From assembly GCA_035656335.1 (NCBI GenBank), contig DASRSS010000316.1, forward strand, positions 1-23,892: a stretch of DNA of 23,892 nucleotides. The letters are read 5' to 3'. Every line of letters starts with the position of its first letter. Position 1 is the stretch's first letter. This document shows, piece after piece, positions 15,315 to 22,959 of the stretch. The stretch is from DASRSS01 sp035656335 (lineage in GTDB: Bacteria; Actinomycetota; Actinomycetes; Mycobacteriales; Jatrophihabitantaceae). The position numbers were made by a program, and so were the translations under genes. The notes under the pieces were generated by a model, which was not told the origin of the DNA, searched no databases, and saw nothing but the letters and a program-made list of their open reading frames with translations.

Positions 15315-15362
15315 CGGTGCAGGTGGGAGCCCGGCGCTGCTGAGCGAAGGACCGCCGCAGCA
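15315..15362 (+). promoter_or_regulatory. Sedolisin mRNA leader with competing pairings
   Basis: The segment GCTGC at about 15336-15341 can pair with GCAG just upstream (about 15319-15322) or with GCAGC immediately before the start codon (15357-15361). The latter encloses the GAAGGA ribosome binding site (15346-15351) in its loop. Mutually exclusive folds of this kind can tune translation. The stems are short and I recognise no known riboswitch class. Confidence 0.25.
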
Positions 15363-18152
15363 ATGCTGTACTCACTTCCCTCCCGCGCTGCCCGCGCCGC
15401 CGCGGCCGCACTCGCCCTCGTGCTCACGCTCGGGACCGCGAGCATGGTCGCCGCGCAGACCGCCGGAGCGGTGCCGACGAGCGTCGACCTGTGCGACCAG
15501 CAGGTCGCGCCCGGGCACGCCACCTGCTTCGCGATCAAGAACACCGCGCCCCGGCCGATGTCCGCCGGCGGCCCGGCCGGCTACGGCCCAGCGGAGCTGC
15601 AGTCCGCCTACGCGCTGCCGTCGTCGACCGGCGGCCTCGGCCAGACCGTCTACATCGTCGACGCGTACGACGACCCGACGGCCGAGAGCGACCTGGCCGT
15701 CTACCGCTCGCAGTTCGGCCTGCCGGCGTGCACGACCGCGAACGGCTGCTTCGGCAAGATGAACCACAACGGGACGAGTAGCCCGATGCCCGCCGTCAAC
15801 AGCGGCTGGCGCGGCGAGATCTCGCTGGACCTCGACATGGTGTCCGCCGTCTGCCCGAACTGCTCGATCCGGCTGGTCGAGGCGAACGACTCCGGCAGCG
15901 GCCTGTACACCGCGGTCCGGACGGCGGTCGCCAAGGGCGCCAAGTTCGTCTCGATGAGCTGGGGCGGCCCCGAGTGGTCCGGCGAAACCGCGCAGGACTC
16001 GGTCTTCGCGACGCCGGGCGTGCTGTTCGCGGCGTCCTCGGGCGACAACGGCTACGCGGCGGGCGTCTCCTACCCGTCCGCCTCGCCCAACGTGCTGTCC
16101 GTCGGCGGCACCCGGCTCACCACCGCGGCGAACGCCCGTGGCTGGACCGAGTCCGCGTGGACGGGCGCCGGCTCCGGCTGCACGCTGTACGAGGCCAAGC
16201 CGTCCCTGCAGTCGTTCAACCCGGACTCTCTGTGCGCGCACCGCGCCGACACCGATGTCTCCGCCGTCGCCGATCCCGCCACCGGCGTCGCCGTCTACAA
16301 CGCGGGCGGCTGGGGCGTGTTCGGCGGGACGAGCGCGTCCGCGCCGATCGTCACCTCGATCTACGCGCTGGCCGGGCCGCCGCCGGCCGGCGACCTGCCC
16401 GCGACCTACCCGTACACGAACGTGAACGCGCTCAACGATGTCACCAGCGGCAGCAACGGCTCCTGCGGCGGCTCGGTGCTGTGCACGTCCGCCGTCGGCT
16501 GGGACGGCCCGACCGGGCTGGGCACGCCGAACGGCATCGCGGCCTTCAACGGCACCGGGTCGTCCACTCCGGTCATCACCGTGCTCGGCGCGAACGTCAG
16601 CGCCGACCCGGAGGTGCCGGGCCTGCCGTCGGACGTGAGCGTCACGCCTATCGTGCCCACCGGTCACACGCTGACCTCGGTGTCGTGGAAGGCGTCCCGC
16701 ACCGACTGCGTGTTCGCCGACCCGACCGCGCAGCAGACGACCGTCACGTGCAACGCGTCCGCCACCGGAACGGCGAAGATCACGGTCACGCTCACCGACT
16801 CGGCCGGCCTGAAGAAGGCGGTCACCGCCACGCTGCGGTTCAACACGACCGGCGGCAAGCGCACACTCGGCCTCGCGATGACCGTGGACGGCCAGAGCGG
16901 CGCCGCTGACGTCTGCACCGCGAACCCCGCGGCCGTCGTGGCCAGCGTCGTCGACACCGCGACCGGCACGCCGGTCAAGGGCATCGCCGTCAGCTACACG
17001 CGGTTCGACTCGAACCGCACCAAGGCCGCCGGCGTCGGCACGTCGACCACGGCCGCGAGCGGGTCGGCGACCCGCTCGATCAGCACGACCGTGGCCACCA
17101 GCTACACCGTCCAGGCGCGTGCCACCGGTATCTACCTCGGGACGTCCACGCTGTCGGCCGCCGTGACGCCGGCCAAGTGCACGACCACGCTGCAGGCGAG
17201 CTCGAGCACGCTGCAGGCCTGGTACGGACTGCCGGTCACGGTCACCGGCACGCTGACCCGCCCGGACGCCGACAACGGCAGCCCGCGCGGCGTCAACGCG
17301 ATGCCGGTGTCGGTGCTCGTGACGCCCGCGCCGCGCGTGTCGTCCACCGGCAAGGTGACCGTGCTCAAGCCGGTGCTGGTCACGCGCGTGCTGACCGCCG
17401 CGGACGGCTCGTACAAGGCGGCGTTCAAGGCGGGCGTCGCCGGCGAGCTCACCGTGCAGACGGCGGCGACCAGCGGCCTGACCGCGTCGACGGTCGACCT
17501 CGGCGCGATGACCGTGTCCCTGCCGACCACGAGCCTGACCGCGCAGCCGAGCCTCGACGAGCTGATGTACAGCACCAAGCTGACGGTCACCGGCTCGCTG
17601 ATGAACACGTTCGACACGCAGGCGCCGCTCGTGGGCGGCATGGTGTCCGTGCGGCTGCTGCCGACCGGCGCCACGAAGCCGACGACGCTCGGCTCGGCGC
17701 GCACCACGTCGGCCGGCGCGTTCACCCTCGCCGTCGCGCCGCTGTACTCCGGCGAGCTGACCGCGGTGTACGCGGGTGCCCCGGGCCGTCCGGCGGCCAG
17801 CGCCGATCTGGGCGCGGTCACGGTCGACCCGTGGACGCCGTCGCTGACGATGAACGCGTCGAGCGCGGCGATCACACACGGCACCGCGGTGACGTACAGC
17901 GGGACGGCCACGCGCACCGGCACCACCGGCACATTCCCGGCCGCCGGGCTGGTCGTGCACCTGGTGTTCACGCCGAGCGACGGCGGCAAGGCGGTGACGA
18001 TCGCGAACCTGACGGTGTCGAGCAAGGGCACGTTCGGCCTGCGCTACGCGCCCCGGACGGTTGGTCTCAACGGCACCGTCTCGGCCGTCGTCAGCAACAC
18101 GCGGGGATACGTCAACGCGTCCTCGTCCGCGCTGCCGCTGGCCGTCAGCTGA
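15363..18152 (+). CDS. Secreted sedolisin (S53) serine-carboxyl protease with beta-rich tail
   Basis: The 929-aa exported protease starts with a signal peptide (basic residues, a hydrophobic run to about residue 30, likely cleavage after an AxA). The S53 domain covers about 60-420. The catalytic set is complete: E152 and D156 in GEISLDLDM, the oxyanion Asp228 in SSGDNG, and nucleophile Ser324 in GGTSASAP. The calcium-site region GWDGPTGLGTPNG closes the domain. Only about 40 residues separate the signal peptide from the domain, so the large activation propeptide of classical sedolisins is absent. Residues about 430-929 are Thr/Ser/Val-rich Ig-like modules with repeated TVTGTL, ADGSYKAAF and GELTV patterns, probably for substrate or surface binding. 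The ATG at 15363 follows GAAGGA; an earlier ATG at 15279 would put the signal peptide internal and overlaps the promoter. Confidence 0.9.
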   Translation: MLYSLPSRAARAAAAALALVLTLGTASMVAAQTAGAVPTSVDLCDQQVAPGHATCFAIKNTAPRPMSAGGPAGYGPAELQSAYALPSSTGGLGQTVYIVDAYDDPTAESDLAVYRSQFGLPACTTANGCFGKMNHNGTSSPMPAVNSGWRGEISLDLDMVSAVCPNCSIRLVEANDSGSGLYTAVRTAVAKGAKFVSMSWGGPEWSGETAQDSVFATPGVLFAASSGDNGYAAGVSYPSASPNVLSVGGTRLTTAANARGWTESAWTGAGSGCTLYEAKPSLQSFNPDSLCAHRADTDVSAVADPATGVAVYNAGGWGVFGGTSASAPIVTSIYALAGPPPAGDLPATYPYTNVNALNDVTSGSNGSCGGSVLCTSAVGWDGPTGLGTPNGIAAFNGTGSSTPVITVLGANVSADPEVPGLPSDVSVTPIVPTGHTLTSVSWKASRTDCVFADPTAQQTTVTCNASATGTAKITVTLTDSAGLKKAVTATLRFNTTGGKRTLGLAMTVDGQSGAADVCTANPAAVVASVVDTATGTPVKGIAVSYTRFDSNRTKAAGVGTSTTAASGSATRSISTTVATSYTVQARATGIYLGTSTLSAAVTPAKCTTTLQASSSTLQAWYGLPVTVTGTLTRPDADNGSPRGVNAMPVSVLVTPAPRVSSTGKVTVLKPVLVTRVLTAADGSYKAAFKAGVAGELTVQTAATSGLTASTVDLGAMTVSLPTTSLTAQPSLDELMYSTKLTVTGSLMNTFDTQAPLVGGMVSVRLLPTGATKPTTLGSARTTSAGAFTLAVAPLYSGELTAVYAGAPGRPAASADLGAVTVDPWTPSLTMNASSAAITHGTAVTYSGTATRTGTTGTFPAAGLVVHLVFTPSDGGKAVTIANLTVSSKGTFGLRYAPRTVGLNGTVSAVVSNTRGYVNASSSALPLAVS

Positions 18153-18161
18153 CCCGGTCGG

Positions 18162-18701
18162 TCACTCCGCCAGCGAGACGTGCAGGCGGATCTCGCGCAG
18201 CTCACCGGCTCCGGTGTCGAGGGCGCGCGCGAGACCGTCGGGTGCCCAGCCGGCCGACGTGTAGAAGTCGCGCGAGGCGGTGTCGGCCTCCGGGATCCAG
18301 ATGATCCCGCGGGTCATGCCGTCGCGGCGGGCGTGGTCGATGGCGGCGGCGAGCAGCCGTGAACCGTGCCCGCGGCGGCCCCACCGCGGCTCGACCAGCA
18401 TCGGGCTGATCTCCGTCGTGGTCTGCGGCTCCGGGTCGTCCGGCTGCAGGTCCGCCGCCGGGCCCAGGGCGGCGAACCCGACCGTCCAGTCCTGCTCCTT
18501 CGCCACCAGCACGTGGTGGCGCGCGGACGGCGGCGTGCTGATCGCGTCCCGCCATACGGCAGTCGCCTGCTCGGCAGACAGCGCGTCGAGCACGGGCGCC
18601 GGCAGCAGCTTGGCATAGCCGACCTGCCAGGTCAGCACCTGGATGCGGCCGATCTCGTCGGCGTCCTCGGGACGCGCGGCGCGCACGCTCACATCGGCCA
18701 T
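18162..18701 (-). CDS. GNAT-family N-acetyltransferase
   Basis: The 179-aa product is one GNAT fold. The acetyl-CoA pyrophosphate loop is RWGRRGHGSRLL (106-117), and the C-terminal RDFYTSAGW (144-152) is the usual beta6-alpha4 signature. The N-terminus VSVRAARPEDADEIGRIQVL is also typical. The acceptor (amino acid, antibiotic, protein or other small molecule) cannot be told. The start ATG 18701 has TACGCT six bases upstream on the minus strand, consistent with a leaderless transcript. It lies 26 bp downstream of the dedA-like gene and converges with the sedolisin gene, 9 bp apart. Confidence 0.87.
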   Translation of the reverse strand: MADVSVRAARPEDADEIGRIQVLTWQVGYAKLLPAPVLDALSAEQATAVWRDAISTPPSARHHVLVAKEQDWTVGFAALGPAADLQPDDPEPQTTTEISPMLVEPRWGRRGHGSRLLAAAIDHARRDGMTRGIIWIPEADTASRDFYTSAGWAPDGLARALDTGAGELREIRLHVSLAE

Positions 18702-18707
18702 GCTCCG

Positions 18708-18713
18708 AGCGTA
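18708..18713 (-). promoter_or_regulatory. Leaderless-type -10 of the GNAT gene
   Basis: Minus-strand TACGCT is followed by 6 nt and ATG at 18701. A 16-bp palindrome begins 2 bp upstream. Confidence 0.5.
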
Positions 18714-18714
18714 G

Positions 18715-18730
18715 TGACCGCGAGCGGTCA
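18715..18730. promoter_or_regulatory. 16-bp palindrome between dedA and GNAT genes
   Basis: TGACCGC-GA-GCGGTCA has perfect 7-bp arms around 2 bp. It includes the dedA stop codon and lies just upstream of the GNAT -10 box. It could be an operator covering the -35 region or a weak transcript-end hairpin. No adjacent regulator is present to link to it. Confidence 0.35.
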
Positions 18731-19354
18731 GTCGTCGGCCGCGTCCGCCTGCTCGAGCCGGCGGCGGCGCAGGTGCAGCCCGACGTAGACGATCACGACG
18801 ACGCCGATGAGCGCGAACGGCGCCCAGGTGAGCGTCTTGCCGACGGTGTCCAGCGAGGTGGAGAACGCGTACCCGAGCAGGACGCAGCCGGGTGCCCAGA
18901 GCAGTCCGCCGGCGACGTTCCAGACGATGAACGTGCGGTAGCGCATTCCGCTCATGCCGGCCATTGACGGGATCAGCGCGCGGAACAGGGCCGTGAGCCG
19001 CCCCAGGAAGACCGCCTTGCCGCCGTGCCGGTGCAGGAAGCCGTCCACGATCTGCCACCGGTGCTCGCCCACCCACTGCCCGAGCCGTGAACGACGCAGC
19101 GGGGGGCCGAACTTCTTGCCGAACTCGAAGCCGACCGAGTCACCGGCCACCGCGCACAGCACCGCGATGACGATCATCAGCCAGAGGTTGAGCGTGCCGT
19201 GCTGGCAGAACACGCCCGCGACGAGCAGGGCCGTCTCTCCGGGCAGCACCATGCCGACGAGGATCGCGGCCTCGGCGAAGCAGAGCGCGCCGGCGATGAC
19301 GTACAGCCAGGCGCCGACGGCGTTCCCGATCGACTCGACGAGGTGCTCGAACAC
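18728..19354 (-). CDS. DedA-family membrane protein
   Basis: The 208-aa integral membrane protein is of the DedA/VTT (SNARE-associated) family. Members are lipid scramblase- or flippase-like proteins, some of them moving undecaprenyl phosphate or phosphatidylethanolamine. Family marks are FAEAAILVGMVLPGETALL near the N-terminus, then GDSVGFEFGKKFG. The central FLGRLTALFRALIPSMAGMS carries the conserved F.GR...R...P..AG motif, with NVAGGLLWAPGCVLLGYAFS near the end. It has about four to five hydrophobic segments and a basic C-terminus. It starts at GTG 19354 with CAGGAT six bases upstream and no Shine-Dalgarno. It is divergent from the glycosylase gene (63 bp between starts). The substrate lipid is unknown. 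Confidence 0.9.
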   Translation of the reverse strand: MFEHLVESIGNAVGAWLYVIAGALCFAEAAILVGMVLPGETALLVAGVFCQHGTLNLWLMIVIAVLCAVAGDSVGFEFGKKFGPPLRRSRLGQWVGEHRWQIVDGFLHRHGGKAVFLGRLTALFRALIPSMAGMSGMRYRTFIVWNVAGGLLWAPGCVLLGYAFSTSLDTVGKTLTWAPFALIGVVVIVYVGLHLRRRRLEQADAADD

Positions 19355-19360
19355 CCAGGC

Positions 19361-19366
19361 ATCCTG
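19361..19366 (-). promoter_or_regulatory. Candidate leaderless-type -10 of the dedA gene
   Basis: Minus-strand CAGGAT, one base off TANNNT, is followed by 6 nt and GTG at 19354. It is weaker than the other examples. Confidence 0.3.
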
Positions 19367-19404
19367 TCATGCGGGTCGATGAAGCCGCTGTCGGTGATCA
19401 CCCC

Positions 19405-19410
19405 TAGGTT
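19405..19410 (+). promoter_or_regulatory. Leaderless-type -10 of the glycosylase gene
   Basis: TAGGTT is followed by 7 nt and the ATG at 19418. No Shine-Dalgarno is visible. Confidence 0.45.
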
Positions 19411-19417
19411 GTCGGGC

Positions 19418-20656
19418 ATGGCATCGTCGACGACCGGCCGCGAGCGCCTCACCGCCGCACAGGCGCGGCGGATCGCGCTCGCCGCGCAGGGTTTCGCCGA
19501 CCCGCGCCCGTCCGGCCGCGTCGACGCGCGGCACCTGCGCAAGGTGCTGGGGCGGATCGGCATTTTGCAGCTGGATTCGGTGAACGTCTTCTGCCGCACC
19601 CACTACATGCCGATGTTCGCGCGCCTCGGGCCGTACCCGCGCGAACTGCTCGACAAGCTCGCGGCGCACACGTCCGGGCCGATCCGGCGCGAGCTGTTCG
19701 AGTACTGGGCGCACGAGGCGTCGCTGGTGCCGGTGGAGCTGCAACCGCTGCTGCGCTGGCGGATGGCGCGCGCGTCCGAGGAGGCGTGGGGCGGGATGCA
19801 GCGGGTTTTCCGCGAGAAGCCCGAGCTGGTGGAGCAGGTGTTCGACCTGGTCGCCGAGCAGGGCCCGCTCCGCGCCGGCGACACCGGGATCGAACGCGCC
19901 CCGCGCCGCGCCGGCGCGATGTGGAACTGGCACGACGGCAAAGTGGCCCTGGAGTACCTGTTCTGGTCCGGACGCGTCACGGCCGCGCGCCGGGTGAATT
20001 TCGAGCGCCTCTACGACCTGCCCGAACGCGTCCTGCCGGCGGAAGTGATCGGCACGCCGACGCCGGCGAAGGAGGACGCGCAGCGCGAGCTGGTGCGCAT
20101 CGCGGCGCGTGCCTACGGCGTGGCCACCGAGCCGGACCTGCGCGACTACTTCCGGTTGCCGACCGCGGACTCCAAGGCGCGCGTGGCCGAGCTGGTCGAC
20201 GCCGGCGAGTTGCTGCCCGTGGACGTCGCCGGCTGGAAAGCACCGACCTACCTGTGGCCCGACGCGCGCCGGCCCCGCCGGGTCACGGCGCGCGCGCTGC
20301 TGTCGCCGTTCGACTCGCTGATCTGGTTCCGCGAACGCACCGAACGGATCTTCAACTTCCGGTACCGGATCGAGATCTACACGCCGTCGCCCAGGCGCGT
20401 CCACGGCTACTACGTGCTGCCGTTCCTGCTCGGCGAGGCGCTGGTCGCGCGCGTCGACCTGAAGTCCGACCGGCAGGCCGGCGTGCTGCGCGTGCAGGGC
20501 GCGTACCTGGAGGACGGCGCCGATCCCTACGACACGGCACGCGAACTGGCCGCCGAGCTGGCGATCACCGCGCAGTGGCTCGGGCTCGACGGGGTGCAGG
20601 TGGCCGGCCGTGGCGATCTCGCCCAGGATCTCGCGAAAGCGGTCGACGAACAGTAG
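19418..20656 (+). CDS. YcaQ/AlkX-type DNA glycosylase (HTH_42 family)
   Basis: The 412-aa winged-helix protein belongs to the AlkZ/YcaQ superfamily (HTH_42, DUF1006), monofunctional glycosylases that unhook bulky N7-alkylated bases and interstrand crosslinks. The start of the fold, LTAAQARRIALAAQGF, is followed by ILQLDSVNVFCRTHYMPMF. This puts a Gln-Leu-Asp catalytic motif at residues 51-53, the QxD form of the AlkX/YcaQ branch rather than the QxQ form of azinomycin-resistance AlkZ. Later family blocks are WAHEASLVP and LLSPFDSLIWFRERTERIF. The frame is open to 19199, but that region is the antisense of dedA. ATG 19418 is chosen from the homology start and the -10 box. The marR gene starts 29 bp after its stop. 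Confidence 0.88.
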   Translation: MASSTTGRERLTAAQARRIALAAQGFADPRPSGRVDARHLRKVLGRIGILQLDSVNVFCRTHYMPMFARLGPYPRELLDKLAAHTSGPIRRELFEYWAHEASLVPVELQPLLRWRMARASEEAWGGMQRVFREKPELVEQVFDLVAEQGPLRAGDTGIERAPRRAGAMWNWHDGKVALEYLFWSGRVTAARRVNFERLYDLPERVLPAEVIGTPTPAKEDAQRELVRIAARAYGVATEPDLRDYFRLPTADSKARVAELVDAGELLPVDVAGWKAPTYLWPDARRPRRVTARALLSPFDSLIWFRERTERIFNFRYRIEIYTPSPRRVHGYYVLPFLLGEALVARVDLKSDRQAGVLRVQGAYLEDGADPYDTARELAAELAITAQWLGLDGVQVAGRGDLAQDLAKAVDEQ

Positions 20657-20671
20657 TACGCAACTGCGTAC
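20656..20671. promoter_or_regulatory. Upstream MarR operator candidate
   Basis: GTACGCA-AC-TGCGTAC is a perfect dyad with 7-bp arms. It begins at the last base of the glycosylase stop codon and covers the region just before the marR -10. Its arms are identical to those of the site at 20678-20693, 22 bp away centre to centre. Confidence 0.7.
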
Positions 20672-20673
20672 GG

Positions 20674-20679
20674 TATGGT
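20674..20679 (+). promoter_or_regulatory. Leaderless-type -10 of marR
   Basis: TATGGT is followed by 6 nt (ACGCAT) and the marR ATG at 20686. It lies between the two palindromes and overlaps the second by 2 bp, so bound repressor would hide it. Confidence 0.5.
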
Positions 20680-20693
20680 ACGCATATGCGTAC
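20678..20693. promoter_or_regulatory. Downstream MarR operator candidate over the start codon
   Basis: GTACGCATATGCGTAC is a perfect 16-bp palindrome that contains the marR ATG. It shares both 7-bp arms with the upstream site. The 22-bp centre spacing is about two helical turns, placing two dimers on the same DNA face. Autorepression by MarR is the simple reading. Confidence 0.7.
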
Positions 20694-21144
20694 TACCCGG
20701 GTTTCGCGCGCGGACGCCGCGGTGTTGCGACGCGCGGCCACCGGACTGGCGGCGCGAGCGCGTGCCGAACGCCGCGGTGAGCTGAGCCTGAACCAGACGG
20801 CGGTGCTCGGACGGCTGGTCACTCACGGTGCGATGACGCCCGGTGAGATGGCCGCGCAGCTGCGCATGCAGCCGCAGTCGCTCACCCGCACCTTCGCCGC
20901 ACTCGAGGACGACGGTTACCTGGTGCGCACGCCCGATCCCAGTGACGGCAGGCAGTTCCTGCTCACCATCACCGCCGCGGGCAGGCGCGCGCTGAAGGAC
21001 GAGATGGCACCGCGCGACGCCTGGCTGGCACACGCCATGGCGCACGTGCTGTCCGAGGACGAGCGCGCCGAACTGCTGCGCGCGGCCGAACTGATGGAAA
21101 GGCTCGCCGAGTTCGAACGCGGCGTGGTCACGGTCGAACGATGA
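20686..21144 (+). CDS. MarR-family transcriptional regulator
   Basis: The 152-aa dimeric winged-helix regulator is of normal MarR size. The DNA-binding core runs from about 36 to 100: MTPGEMAAQLRM, recognition helix QPQSLTRTFAALEDDG (62-77) and wing RTPDPSDGRQFLLTITAAG (81-99), which includes the family D-x-D/R-R pattern as DPSDGR. The N- and C-terminal helices form the dimer interface. ATG 20686 lies in a perfect palindrome and has TATGGT six bases upstream. The exporter gene starts 7 nt after its stop, so the pair is an operon controlled from the double operator. The ligand is unknown; MarR proteins beside exporters usually respond to the exported compound or a phenolic mimic. Confidence 0.92.
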   Translation: MRTTRVSRADAAVLRRAATGLAARARAERRGELSLNQTAVLGRLVTHGAMTPGEMAAQLRMQPQSLTRTFAALEDDGYLVRTPDPSDGRQFLLTITAAGRRALKDEMAPRDAWLAHAMAHVLSEDERAELLRAAELMERLAEFERGVVTVER

Positions 21145-21151
21145 GGTGCGC

Positions 21152-22942
21152 ATGACGACGACGGCGGACACGAGAGCCCGGCTGCGCGACGATGCCGAAC
21201 CCGCAGCCGACAGCGTTCCGTTACGCCGGATCGCCCAGCTGTTCCGTCCATACCGCGGGCAGGTGCTCGGCCTGGTCGGGATCGCCACCGCGCAGGCGCT
21301 GACCAGCGTCACCTCCCCGTTCCTGCTGCGCGAGATCGTCGACCGCGCGCTGCCCGAACGCAGCGCGGCGCTGGTCAGCTGGTTCGCCGGCGGCATGCTG
21401 CTCGCGGCCGGCGCCACCGCGGTGCTCGGCGTCGGGACCACCTGGCTGTCGAACCTGATCGGCCAGCGGGTCATGCACGACCTGCGCGTGGGCGTCTACG
21501 CGCACCTGCAGCGGATGTCGCTGCGCTTCTTCACCCGCACGCGCGCCGGCGAACTGCTCTCGCGCATCGGCAACGACATCGGCGGCGTCGACAATGTCGT
21601 CACCAACACGGCCAGCACGACCGTCCAGAACGTGCTCGCCGCGACGGCAGTGGCGATCGCCGCGCTGGTGATGCAGTGGCAGCTGGCCTGTGTGTGCCTG
21701 GTGGTCGTGCCGGTGTTCCTCGTGGCGTCGCTGCGGCTGGGCCGCACCCGCCGCGGCATCGCGCGCGGCCGCCAGCGCCGGCTGGCCGGGATGACCGGAC
21801 TGATCGAGGAGTCGCTCTCGGTCGCCGGCGTGCTGCTGACCAAGACGCTGGGCCGCCAGCAGGCGCTCACCGCCCGGTTCGAGGCCGAGTCGCTCGAGCT
21901 GTCGCGCACCGAGATGGACGCGGCGATGAGCGGTCGGTGGATCCTGTCCTCGCGGCGCGCGATGTTGACCATGATCCCGGCGATCGTCTACTGGATCGCC
22001 GGCCTGGCGCTCGCGCACGGGTCGGCGCCGATCACGATCGGCACGGCGGTCGCGTTCACCAGCATGCTCAACCGCCTGGTGGGTCCGGCGACCGCGCTGC
22101 AGAGCGTGGGCGTGCAGTACTCGACGTCGGTCGCGCTGTTCGTGCGCATCTTCGAGGTGCTCGACCTGCCGGTGGACGTGCCCGACGCGCCGGACGCGCG
22201 ACCACTGCGGCTCAGCGGCGGCGAGGTGCGCGTCGAGAACGTCAGCTTCCGCTACGACCCGACCGGCGAGTGGACGCTGCGCGACATCGACTTCGTCGTG
22301 CCGCCCGGGACCACGACCGCGCTGGTCGGCGAGACCGGATCCGGCAAGACCACGCTCGCCTACCTTCTCGCGCGGCTGTACGACCCGGACGAGGGCGAGG
22401 TGCGCATCGACGGCGCCGACCTGCGCACCGTCACGCTCGACTCGGCCGCGGACGCGATCGGTCTCGTCGCACAGGACACCTACCTGTTCCACGACACGAT
22501 CGCGGCGAACCTGCGCTTCGCCGCTCCGGACGCGTCCGACGAGCAGTTGATCGCCGCGACGAGTGCGGCGCGCATCCACGCGCTGTTCGCCGAGCTGCCG
22601 GACGGCTACGACACGATCGTCGGGGCGCGCGGCTATCGGTTCTCCGGCGGCGAACGGCAGCGGCTGGCGATCGCCCGGATGCTGCTGCGCGATCCGCGCA
22701 TCCTCATCCTGGACGAGGCCACGAGCGCGCTCGACAACGAGACCGAGCGCGCGGTGCAGGCCGCGCTGGACGATCTGTCGCAGGGCCGAACCACGATCGC
22801 GATCGCGCACCGGCTGTCGACGGTGCGCAACGCCGACCAGATCCTCGTCCTGGACCGCGGCCGGATCGTCGAGCGCGGCACGCACGACGAACTCGTCGCG
22901 CGCGGCGGCCGTTACGCGACCCTCGCCGGCGAGCTGCGTTAG
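21152..22942 (+). CDS. ABC exporter, fused membrane and ATPase half-transporter
   Basis: This type IV ABC exporter half-molecule (596 aa) has a six-helix membrane domain (about 25-330) followed by an ATPase domain (about 350-596). The ATPase motifs are complete: Walker A GETGSGKTT (about 393-401), Q-loop VAQDTYLF, signature FSGGERQRLAIAR (Phe replaces the usual Leu), Walker B ILILDEATSALD with its catalytic Glu, and H-loop AIAHRLS. It should work as a homodimer exporting a drug, lipid or peptide. The ATG at 21152 is preferred over GTG 21146 because TGAGG, made partly by the marR stop, is 5 nt upstream. The stop is 17 bp from the convergent DUF4097 gene, with no clear terminator between. Confidence 0.92.
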   Translation: MTTTADTRARLRDDAEPAADSVPLRRIAQLFRPYRGQVLGLVGIATAQALTSVTSPFLLREIVDRALPERSAALVSWFAGGMLLAAGATAVLGVGTTWLSNLIGQRVMHDLRVGVYAHLQRMSLRFFTRTRAGELLSRIGNDIGGVDNVVTNTASTTVQNVLAATAVAIAALVMQWQLACVCLVVVPVFLVASLRLGRTRRGIARGRQRRLAGMTGLIEESLSVAGVLLTKTLGRQQALTARFEAESLELSRTEMDAAMSGRWILSSRRAMLTMIPAIVYWIAGLALAHGSAPITIGTAVAFTSMLNRLVGPATALQSVGVQYSTSVALFVRIFEVLDLPVDVPDAPDARPLRLSGGEVRVENVSFRYDPTGEWTLRDIDFVVPPGTTTALVGETGSGKTTLAYLLARLYDPDEGEVRIDGADLRTVTLDSAADAIGLVAQDTYLFHDTIAANLRFAAPDASDEQLIAATSAARIHALFAELPDGYDTIVGARGYRFSGGERQRLAIARMLLRDPRILILDEATSALDNETERAVQAALDDLSQGRTTIAIAHRLSTVRNADQILVLDRGRIVERGTHDELVARGGRYATLAGELR

Positions 22943-22959
22943 TCCGGCCGGCGCTGAGA

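Noticed and set aside
15281..15362. Known riboswitch (c-di-AMP, c-di-GMP, TPP, cobalamin) in the sedolisin leader
   Set aside because: I compared remembered consensus cores and found none. The leader is also too short for most of these classes.
15372..17960. An 862-codon minus-strand frame opposite the sedolisin gene
   Set aside because: The composition is compositional shadow (Arg/Gly/Ala/Val/Asp runs) and the plus strand has an intact protease with all catalytic residues.
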